From Cryptomeria japonica (lineage: Eukaryota > Streptophyta > Pinopsida > Cupressales > Cupressaceae): 64,000 nucleotides of DNA. The notes under the pieces are model-generated. The model ran no database searches and had not been told where the DNA came from. It was given only the letters and a program-made list of their open reading frames with translations. The position numbers were made by a program, and so were the translations under genes. The stretch spans positions 723,569,649-723,633,648 of the forward strand of contig NC_081413.1 in assembly GCF_030272615.1 (NCBI RefSeq). The letters are read 5' to 3'. Of this stretch, positions 54,924 to 64,000 are shown piece by piece (the stretch's first letter is position 1; every line of letters starts with the position of its first letter).

Positions 54924-57900
54924 GTATTGACATAATTGTTTCCCAATTACTGTGAAGTTACTTGAAAATGTTTGAAAATTTTTCTTTTGAGAGGGAGCTT
55001 CCATGAATTTCTTAGACTGTCTTTGATTTCACAAACAATTTATTCTTGTACACATTAAGACATAGTTATATCTTAACATTTCCTCTGAAGGCCTTCTAGT
55101 ATAATTTTTAGACATTATCTTCTTTTCATGATGATGTTGTTGATTGCCTGTTGAAACTAGATATCGCTTATGGTTCCTTATAATAATTTTTGCTATTTAT
55201 GCTTACTGTAAAGTAGATTTCTCAAGGTTCTTTGATCAACTATTGTGATATTCCTTAGCAACTGCTCTTTGATATTTGTATTTATTTCTTCTATTGAATC
55301 TTAAGTTTTCTTTTTTGGTCGATAGCTATAGCAATGTTTTGAGTATCTCTTTTGTGGTGCCATTAGTTTGCTCCAAGGCTCTTGGCTGCTATTTTATTTT
55401 TCTAGTTAAACCAAATTTCATGTTCGCAACCTTTTAATAAGCTTGAAATTTAGGCAAATTTGCACAAGGTAAATTAAAAGTAAACCTGGTCAAGAGTTTT
55501 GCCAAGGACACACTTGTTACTTTCACAATTTCACAAAATTAGTTGTTCATATAATTCACAATATTTAGACATAATTTATCATTTTTGGAATGTTAGGAGA
55601 AAAGGATAATTTGGAAGGGATCTAAATCAAATCTAATTTAATGCATGTGCATATAGTCCTTTAAATATGCATCAAAAATTTGGTTGGGTACTTATCTGGG
55701 TGGACCTTTAGTGGTTATGGTGATAAGAGAAAAATCCTTATAATACTGATTCCAAGGGTTACAGGACTGGCCTTCCATTTATGGGTGAGATGTTTTCTTT
55801 TCCAAACAATATGAGTTAGGAACATCAAATTTCAATGGCTATGAACTCCATAAGCATTTTCCTTCAAAAAGGATACAAGCACTCACTTCAGAGAAAATTT
55901 CTAAAGATATTCACAAGCAGGTAGTCAAAGTTCACTCTTGTAATATTTGTGGTGTGCCACTGCCAATTTTATTGAGTTTAATACGTATCATCTGAAATCT
56001 GCTATTTGCACTTAGTGTTATCTAGGCATTCACTCATGGTACCTCCAGATGTTACTTGATTCTTGAAAACCAATAATACTGAAAATAATATGCAAAATTT
56101 ATGTCCTACAAAGCTATAGTACCTCAACATTCAGGTATTCCGTTCCTGCAAGCCACCATTTTTGAAGCCCATAATTAGACCCTATTGCAAAATCTTGGTT
56201 TAGCCAATATCACTTTTTATATTTAACAATACATAGCTTCCTTCAATATAATTTACCACTTAATAACTAATATATCATGTAAGATAAATGGATACTCTAT
56301 TATAGGGCTACAAGGTATCTCAATGTCAAAAAATAACCACTGGGTGAAGGAGAGGGTGAACTCAATAGCTTGCTTGCATGCCTCCATATTGCCTTTACAT
56401 ATTTTGAAAGGAACTTGATTGTCCTTCATTCTTCACGTACTACATTGTTCCAGATGGCTTTTGTTTCATAACAGTTTTAGCGTTTTAGAACATATGTTTA
56501 TGAGCGAATAATGAACACAACACTGGTTCCTGGTCCCCAGGGACAGTTGAATGTAATATGCATTTGGCGGTATCCATTCTAAGTTTGTGCTATTGGTACT
56601 GGATTCACTAGACTTTGATTAGTTTTTGGATTAAAGGTTCAAGGTGTGCATGCCTACAGATCTGTTGGTTTACTACATGGAAATATTTTTATCTCATTGG
56701 GTTCTTTTGACTAGTCTTTCCAATGATCTTGAATGTGGAATAGCATGGATGTTATAGATTGTTCCCTTCTGGACATTTGGCTAAATGACAAAATACAAAA
56801 GATAATTGAAAGGCATTAGCTGAAAAAAAGAAATAAGAAGAATTTTATAGTGCAGAGAGAGGCACTCATCAAATCATAATCAAAGATAGGCATTGTTTTA
56901 CATTAATTACCTAGGAGGCACTTAATTTTTGACTACAATCAACTTCTCGTCATGATTATCCTCAATCAAAGAAAAAAACAATGCAACAATTCAATTCAAT
57001 ACGGATAAGCAATAGTTTGGTCAAATAGTATTGCACTTGTATGAAACTCAAAATTTGTATTTCTTTTTGTTTATCAATTAGGTTGTCAAATTGATCATTA
57101 TATCCAAGCCAATTGTGGGCTGCTTGGTTAGTTTGCAAGACTGTCTTGTCATGGTCTATATGCTTCAACTAAAGCTTTTGTAGGGTGACAATGATTGCTA
57201 CATGTCCAGAAAGAAGCAAATGATGACGTTGGAAAAGATACGAAAGGCATAAGCATAAGGAAATATTATGAAAATGGCTCAGTCTAAGTCAGATGCACTT
57301 CTCATGTGGCAAAGGCCCTCAAAACTCTTCCAATCTTTGGAAAATGGTTTTAGCCATCTAAAGCTTTGCCTCAAGGAAAAGTGGCAACATTGAAGATGAA
57401 TTCCACTTGGGCACAATTTTTCTTTGGCTCCACCATTCTAGTTTCAGACTGGCATATGGATATGGTACAAGTTAGAATTGTGTGTGCCTAGGCTGGTTGA
57501 ATCAGTGAATATCTGTGTCTTTGAGTGATTTATGTATCTTATTCCTATTTGGCATTGAAAATTGGCTTAAATGACACAAAGGTGTGCTCCTAAAGAAAAG
57601 ATGGCAACATGGGCATACATCTTCATCTAGCTTAAGTCAAATGAAGTTTCACTCTAACAAAAGGTAGCAAATTTCAGATGTTTTCCTGCCTGAGTGCACT
57701 TTAATAGTGGCTCAACCAAGTGAAATCTCTGCCAAGGATATAATGGTGGCAACAATGGATGGAATCTCTGCCAAAGGGAAAACGTGGCTTAAGGTATGAT
57801 TAGTTTCAAACAGCAACGTAAAGGGAAAAGTGACACAAGGGTCTATTTTTTTCACCTAGCAATTGTGCTTGAGATTTCTGCCTTGCATAATTTATGTGGC

Positions 57901-59400
57901 ACAATTTTAACCTGGTTGAATTGTAGGAGATTACCACCAATACATAATAAGATGGACGAAGTTAATGATGTACGCGCCCAGGCTGGTTGAGCCAACATCA
58001 AAATTCCGTACTGTACTTTAGTGATGGCTAAGCCATCCAAAGCCTATGCCTTGTCTACTAAAGTCAGCTAACCAATGTATGTTAGTGATGGCTAAACCAT
58101 CCAAAGTCTCTGCCTACTACTAAAATTGGTCAAGTCAGCAACAAATTCCACCATGTTTTTGCAGAAGGTGGAATTTCTCATAGAGGCATGCCATGTTAGT
58201 TGGCCAAATTCATAAAAAAGGGTGGTACACTTTGGTGATGGCTAAACCATCCAAATTCTCTGCCTATGTTAATGAAGCAGATAGAATTTCTTATATAGGT
58301 GTGCTATGTTAGACCGCCAAATTCATAAAATGTGGTGGTGCCCAAGTTACCCGGGCCAGCCACTAAACAAAGGCCTGTTTTAAAGCAAGAAAGAGTTGAA
58401 CCATATGCTTCCACCATTGCATCTCAAAACAATTCATTTTTTGTTGCTCACAAAAAAGCAAGGCATTCTTTTCATATTTTTGCAGGTCTGCAAGTATTTT
58501 TCAGCCCCTTTGTGCAGCTATTTTTGAGTTGCAATAGTGTTGAAGGAGATGTAAACTATCCTTTCACTAATTTCTGCCTTTGTCTGAAGCATAGTTCGCA
58601 TACTTGGACTGGACTTAGTCTTGGTAGACCTCAAATTTTCAGCTAGGAAAAAACTTGACAACTTAAATTTCATATAAGACATAAATTTATGCAAAATATA
58701 TTAATAAAATTTATCAAATGGATCTATAAAATGCTGCGAAAGTGTTAGCTGTATTTTCACTAATTATGCTTTCTTCTGAGATGTCAACTGTAGTTTCACT
58801 AGTTTTTTTATTTTGGTAATCTATAAAAGAGATGTCAGCTGTATTTTCACTAACTTCTTCCTTTGTTAGAATCATATTTGCATACTTGGACTTAACTTGG
58901 TTTCTGCAGACCTCAAATTTTCAACCAGGCAAAAACTCAACAACTTTAATAATACTTTAAATTTCTAAATGTCAAATTTAATGCAAAATATAGTTATAAA
59001 ATGTATCAAATGAATCTATAAAATGTTGGGAAAGTTTTTCTGTTAGATTTGAATACGAAAAAAGTAAATTATTGCATTATCATGCAAATATAAAAGTTAG
59101 CTAATAATTGTTGTGAATTTATGATGAGTGCCATTGAAACTCATCATCATAAATTGCATATCCATGCAAGTTACAGATTACAATAACTCACAACGTTCTC
59201 TTCCTTGTTCTAGTGAAAAATGTTAGTGTAATTGGAGAAATGAGATTGAGAGAAATTGACATATCACCTTAAGTTGAGAGCACTATGATGCTATCGTTAT
59301 TTTATTGAACATATTCGAAAAATAGAAAGTAATTATAGTCTAAAAATGGACAACAATAACAATGAACTATTATTTGAATGATTTTGTTAAAGATATTAAC
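54924..59400 (+). other. Next intron of the LRR gene, largely featureless
   Basis: No exon-like LRR sequence and no paired transposon ends are seen. ORFs here are short and without domains. It contains the degenerate repeat at 58015-58330. Confidence 0.45.
58015..58330. repeat. Degenerate repeat GTGATGGCTAAACCATCC
   Basis: GTGATGGCTAARCCATCCAAA occurs near 58020, 58084 and 58234, and GCCAAATTCATAAAA near 58201 and 58316, together with CTCTGCC and TGCTATGTTAG blocks. Periods are irregular (64, 150, 116 bp). Confidence 0.7.
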
Positions 59401-59959
59401 TGTTGTGATGTTTAGACACATCGTCCCATTGCAAATGGGGACCCCCTCATTTCGTTGAATAAACCAAGTTTTTTTTTAGTTTGTGTCGTCTTCCGACCCT
59501 AAGGAATGAGTTGTAAGGTCTTGTCGCTTTGGACCTTGATCTTTGAAAGTAATGAAATGACTAAGTAGGGGATGGATTCTTAAGGAATATATAGCCTTGA
59601 CAGGATGCAGTCTTAATATTGTCGTCAAGTCAAGAATTAGGGTTTTGATGTATTGAGAAATGCATTGTGGTTATTGCTTTATCCTTCGAACTTTGCATTT
59701 TGCTAACTATGAACTTGATTGATACTTCTACTTCACCATGTTTCCTTGTCTTTTTAGGTACATGCGGGGAGCAAGACTTTGAATGTTGAGAAGGGGACAT
59801 TGTTAAGTGGATGATATCATCGCCCAAGGAAGAGATCGCAATGCTGCAACAAAGAATGCATATGTAGAGTAATGGAGTGATGGATATTTGGCTAAGTGTC
59901 AAGATAACCCTAAGAATTGATATGAAGAAATGAAAGAGAAACAACCAAAATTTAGCTGT

Positions 59960-60265
59960 CTGGAAAAAAATCTTTCAAAAAGGTGGATTTGCACTCATGA
60001 TAAAAATTACTCCTCCACCCCTAGAATGAAATTGAATAGCCAAAGTGTGGCTAAGTATGGGAAAAATCCTCCATAGAGGTGGATTTGCGTTCATGGAAAA
60101 TTCCTCCTCCACCCCTAAATCACGTCCAAGGAAGAAGTTCAGTACATCAACAGGATTTTGTCCCCAAGAACAAAATCCTCCTCGAGGTCTTATTTGCACT
60201 CAAGGAGGCAGTTTGTGGCAGTGTCAGGATTCTCTCCCAGTGACAACATTCTTCCTCAGCCTCTA
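59960..60265 (+). repeat. F array, first part (TCCTCC/GGAGGA monomers)
   Basis: AAATCCTCC-ATAGA-GGTGGATTT near 60066 and similar units near 59970, 60105, 60170 combine ATCCTCC with GGTGGATTTGC or GAGGAGG. They suggest short stem-loops at about 60-90 bp intervals. Confidence 0.65.
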
Positions 60266-60374
60266 ATTTGCATTCTGAAAGTTAGTACAAGGCAAGAAGA
60301 AAGAATTTCTTCCAAAGTGTGGAAAAGAAAATCTTTCAAGGGACCTCCTAGTGAAATTTGGGTATTTTTCATGA

Positions 60375-60539
60375 ACTTACTATTCTTAGTAAGTTTCACT
60401 GTGGCCTTGATTGGCCTAATTTTGAGTTTAAACAAACTTACTATATTTAGCAGTGTCTATTCTCAGTAAGTATAAAGTTTCACTGTGTCCTCATTTGCTC
60501 GAATAGCGTGTTTGGAAGAACTTACTATTTTTAGTAAGT
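60375..60539. repeat. ACTTACTA...TAGTAAGT palindromes in F
   Basis: Copies at 60375-60394, about 60436-60453 (degraded right arm) and 60520-60539. The same 20-bp palindrome occurs at 51337 and 51451 inside another LTR family. Confidence 0.8.
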
Positions 60540-60664
60540 CTATTTTGAGGTCTATCCTTGGCAACAAGTGAAGCACTGACTGTAGAAAGACCCAGAGCAT
60601 CCAGTTCCAAATTTGGAAAGTGAATGAAGCAAGTAGATGATCGAATTTTAGCTGTTAGAGAATT

Positions 60665-62019
60665 TGAAAGATCCCTGATGGATCCCCTTGCTGATCCGCC
60701 GTAGTTTTTAAATTAATAAACTATATCTTCCTGTGATTCCTTTGATGGTTTTAGAGAATAGAAGTAATGAATAATGAACAGTAAACATGAAAGGAGACTG
60801 AAAATAAATAAGAACATACAGCCAAATTCAGAATTGCTACAAGCTGTACCAGACAGATTGCTGATTTGTAAAACCAAATAATAATTCCAATGCAGATCCA
60901 AGGAACTTACATCCAACAATGATGCCAAACTGAAAGGTGAATAGTGATCATGAATCAAGAATACCTCTAAGGCTGAATACATGCATTCCTTACATTCCAC
61001 GTGGGATGTACCTGCTGCAAATGGTGGCCCTAAGGCTGCAAGGATCAGGCCCAAGCTGAAGAATCAATCTACCATGTTGAAACCCTTACGCTGCAACCTG
61101 AATCCACAATGAAGAATGGCGTACTCAATCTCTGTCAACAATGCACTCTGGCTGAAGAATCCAATGCCAATAACTGCTGAGGGCTACATCCCAGCCAGTC
61201 CAGATCTTGGGGTTTGCGTCCCAGATGAAGAATCGCCCACTTAGAGCTAATTCGCAAAAATAAGTTTGATTGTGTAAAAAGATAATCCTGAACAATTTGG
61301 TCTTCATCTCCTTATATCTCCTTTCCTTTCCAAGCCAAACCCTAAAAGGGAGTAAAGTTGGCGCATTATGAAAAGAGTGTTATTTTCTAATTATGGTGTC
61401 AACTATAGGAAAATAACACTAAATTGCAAATAAATAGCTTCAGGCATCCAAAAAGACGTCAGAAGGTGAGAATCATGTAGCAAAGTTCAAGACCTTTCCA
61501 ACGAGCTATAACACATAGGCATATCAACCCCGATGAAGCCAGAAACCCCTTATTACTCCGAAATGACTAAATACATAGCTGTATTTTAATTTATTTAATC
61601 GCTAACTTAGGAAATATCTCCAGATATCCAATAATAGCCCAAAATAACTAAACAATCATGAATATAACTTTGTCACCTATCTGTGACCAATGTCGGAAAA
61701 GCTGAGCTAACTGGCAATCCCATCCCTAAAATCTAAGGATGCTCCTAGAAACTAGGAAGCACACCCAAACTCCCTGAAACTGAAACCATGACATGGTCCC
61801 GTGGAACCTCCAATATGGGAACTGCCACAACCTCCTAAAAAATAGGGAATCTCCCTAAAATCAAGGAACTGCTCCCAATGGCCCTCAAACTGTCTGAAAT
61901 GCCAACTCCGGATACTGAATACCCTGCATGAGTCTCTATCCACCACTGCCAGCCTACGAGATCCAAATAATAGACCATCCCACTACTCTTCTCCTGTCAC
62001 CTAGAAAGGGGACATTACA
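60665..62019 (-). mobile_element. Solo LTR, TGTAATGTCCC family, second copy
   Basis: 1355 bp, starts TGAAAGATCCCTGATGG, ends GGGGACATTACA, flanked by GAATT (60660-60664) and TAATT (62020-62024), a target duplication with one change. Colinear with 5707-7117. No coding sequence. Confidence 0.8.
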
Positions 62020-62024
62020 TAATT

Positions 62025-62650
62025 CTCCTTCAAAATCAAAATCACCAAGGAACTATTCTTGGGCACAGATCCCAAGAAGAGGAGGATTAAGCCCTTTCTC
62101 CAAAAATCTTCCTCCAGGCCTCAAGTGTGCTAGGAATCTATCCTTGGGCGCAAATCATTTGAAGAGGAGGAATTATCCTTTTGTCCTAAAATCCTCCTCT
62201 AGGGCCCTACCGTGCCAAGAGTGACTCCTTAGGCGCAAATCCCAAGGCAAGGAGGAATTCTCCTTGTGTGCTTAAATCCTCCTTTAGGCTCAAAATGTGT
62301 CGAGGCATGCATGGAGTCCTATAAATTGCAAAAAATGGCTAAGTGTGTAAAATCCTCCTCTAGGCATGATGTGCACCCAAACATTCCTTAGATATGGAGA
62401 CAAGATTTTTTTCTAAGGCATTCAAAATTCCTTCCCCAAGCTTGAAATGCATCCATCTCCAGAAAGGTTGGAAATGATGAAATTTGTTAAGTGTTGAAAA
62501 ATTCCTCGACTCCCTCTAGAATGTGCCCAACTTCATGAGGTGACCCAAGCTAGTGAAGATTTGGTTAAGTGTTGGAAAATTCCTCCTCTCCCTCTAGAAT
62601 GCACCCACCTCTCGAAGGACATAGAATGTTAGAAATTTGGCTAAGGCACA
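62025..62650 (+). repeat. F array, second part
   Basis: Units such as GAAGAGGAGGA...AAATCCTCCTCTAGG recur near 62060, 62150, 62245 and 62340 at about 85-95 bp, each able to pair GAGGAGGA with TCCTCCTC. Later units near 62510 and 62580 are degraded. Confidence 0.65.
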
Positions 62651-63215
62651 AAAGGATAATTCTTCCACCTATCTCATATGTGCTGTAATGTCCCTAGTGG
62701 GGAAGTTGTATATTTGAAGTTTAAGACCTGCAAACAAACGTTAGTGCTCCGTAATATGCAAGCTAAATAAATATGTGAGCCAATTATATAAGTAGTAAAA
62801 CTATGTTATTCTACATATTTAACAATTAAATGCTCATTGATTGGTTACTAACTATACAAGATGAAAACAATCCTTAGATTGATCTTACCTGGATTGACCC
62901 AACCCTCTAATGAGAACTCTTTCTCAGTTAAGACAACCCAGGTAATATCTGCCTAAGGTCTCTATGGGATCTCTATTAATGAATGAACTCATTAATGCTC
63001 TCAAACCTAGCAGAGATCTCACCTCTGTCCAAGCTTCCCTATCTCTGTCATATACATATGGTTAACCTCTACAATATATATTGCCTCTAAGAGATTTATT
63101 ATGAATCTCCCTCTGAACTCTACAAAGCGTTTAACGCAACTAAGGAAATCATGCCTTTAACTTTTTTTAATATTAAAGTTCTCTGTGGATTCTGGAAATA
63201 GGCGTACCTTTTGTT

Positions 63216-63353
63216 CTTTCCTGTATCCTAGGCTCTGGGCATCCGCACTGGACTTCTTTCCTTGCGTGCAGCAACGGCGACGCTCTTTCCCGTGTCCTAG
63301 GCTCTGGGCGTCCGCACTGGATTCCTTTCCTTGCGTGCAGCAACGGCGACGTT
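63216..63353. repeat. 69-bp tandem duplication
   Basis: Two adjacent units share TCCTAGGCTCTGGGC, TCCGCACTGGA and CTTGCGTGCAGCAACGGCGA. A third unit starts CTTTCCTA and diverges. The duplication is GC-rich in an otherwise AT-rich region. Confidence 0.88.
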
Positions 63354-63679
63354 CTTTCCTACTAGTCCGCCTGTGTGCGGAGATACACGCGAGCAAACTC
63401 CGAGCTGTGCATGATTGTGTTGCCGGTGGTATTCACTGGTTTTTTCCTCGACCTCGCATTCTTGCACTTGTCTCCTTTTCCACCCCGTTCGTGTTTGCCC
63501 GACGCATTATTCATATGTTTTGCGTCATTGTTCGTGACCTTCGAATGTCACGTTTGGGGTTTTTTAATTGCTATGTTTTAAGCCATCTTTACGTAAATCA
63601 TACATTTGGATCATTTAATGTCTTATCATTATTCGCTATTTTATCATTTAACCATTATGTTTTAATATTTTAATCTTTT

Positions 63680-64000
63680 CTATTTTATTATTGGGTATGC
63701 TTTATTAAGAGAATCATGATTTATAATAATAATTATTATTTATCCTCTATTACCCATATTTTTATGATTAATGATCTATTATTTATTATCCACTTGATGT
63801 ATAAGAATGATTATTATTTATCATTTATTTTACAAATAACAATTTATGATTAATATATAATATTCATTATTTACTAGATTGTATAAAAATGATTTTATCA
63901 TTTATCATTTATTATTATTTTACACATAATAATTAATATATAACATTTATTACTTGATTTATAATAATACTTTATTATTTATCATTTATTAATATTTAAT
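63680..64000. repeat. AT-rich low-complexity tract
   Basis: Repeated variants of TTATTATTTATCATTTATTA with irregular period and almost no G or C. No gene is possible. Confidence 0.85.

Larger units (their letters stand above)
59401..62683 (+). mobile_element. LTR F, related tip, interrupted by a solo LTR
   Basis: Starts TGTTGTGATG and carries the CACATCG-CCCATTGCAAATGGGG-ACCCCC tip that marks units A, C, D and E. Its interior is different. Instead of the TCGCTC hairpin it has repeats with TCCTCCTC/GAGGAGGA (59960-60260 and 62025-62650). A solo LTR (60665-62019) is inserted in it, and another LTR begins at 62684, where F may be cut. Its 3' end is not defined. Confidence 0.6.
62684..64000 (+). 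mobile_element. LTR of TGTAATGTCCC type, runs off the window
   Basis: Begins TGTAATGTCCCTAGTGGGG. Its 3' end lies beyond 64000 or is not recognised. It contains a 69-bp tandem duplication and ends in an AT-rich stretch. The ORF 63185-63673 overlaps the duplication and has no recognised domain. Confidence 0.4.

Noticed and set aside
63185-63673. 162-residue ORF near the window end
   Set aside because: It is created by the 69-bp tandem duplication, and no conserved domain is recognised.
54924-64000. Further LRR exons downstream
   Set aside because: I looked for a continuation of the LDLHSNQ unit with splice sites and found none. The next exon is presumably beyond the window.

Overview
The window reads as nuclear DNA of a seed plant, most likely a conifer. 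It lies inside a leucine-rich-repeat (LRR) protein gene on the + strand. One LRR exon is at 2369-2444 and the next five are at 53661-54923. All splice phases agree, so the intervening 51.2 kb is best read as one giant intron filled with nested transposable elements. Giant introns packed with decayed Ty3/gypsy DNA are typical of conifers. The species cannot be named from the sequence.

Layout. 1-592 is an LTR fragment. 2369-2444 is the upstream LRR exon. 4034-4379 is a complete 346-bp TRIM-type element whose 135-bp LTRs each carry a 72-nt tRNA-like sequence with Pol III A and B boxes. 4556-5551 plus 7724-7748 plus 15076-15588 is a minus-strand hAT transposase relic, split by a solo LTR (5707-7117) and by a 7.3-kb unit A (7749-15075). 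15668-16740 is an LTR with an initiator-Met-type primer site. 18690-36716 is an old element H, broken by insertions B (19427-29873, a decayed Tat/Ogre-like gag-pol) and C (30247-35177). Unit D (36823-45045) follows and itself contains unit E (39255-42699). 45324-51579 holds LTR fragments, a second hAT relic and another TG...CA unit. The LRR exons follow at 53661-54923. From 59401 to the end lie a related LTR (F) and two LTRs of the TGTAATGTCCC family.

The main signal is the family of A, C, D, E, F and the upstream part of B. Units A, C, D and E share the same TG...CA ends and each has its own 5-bp target duplication, so they behave as solo LTRs of 3.4-7.3 kb. In element B the same right end is followed directly by a primer-binding site and gag-pol, which identifies these units as LTRs. 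The LTRs contain arrays of a conserved hairpin spaced about 170 bp apart. In A and B they also contain a 1071-codon ORF, and in A that ORF has its own upstream TATA box. The A and B copies of this ORF differ mainly at synonymous sites, so it was probably a working protein carried inside an LTR. Element H holds a more diverged homologue.

The nesting order can be read directly. Removing A restores the hAT reading frame. Removing C restores the H coiled-coil frame. Removing E restores the D repeat array. No intact autonomous element and no intact host gene other than the partial LRR gene was found.
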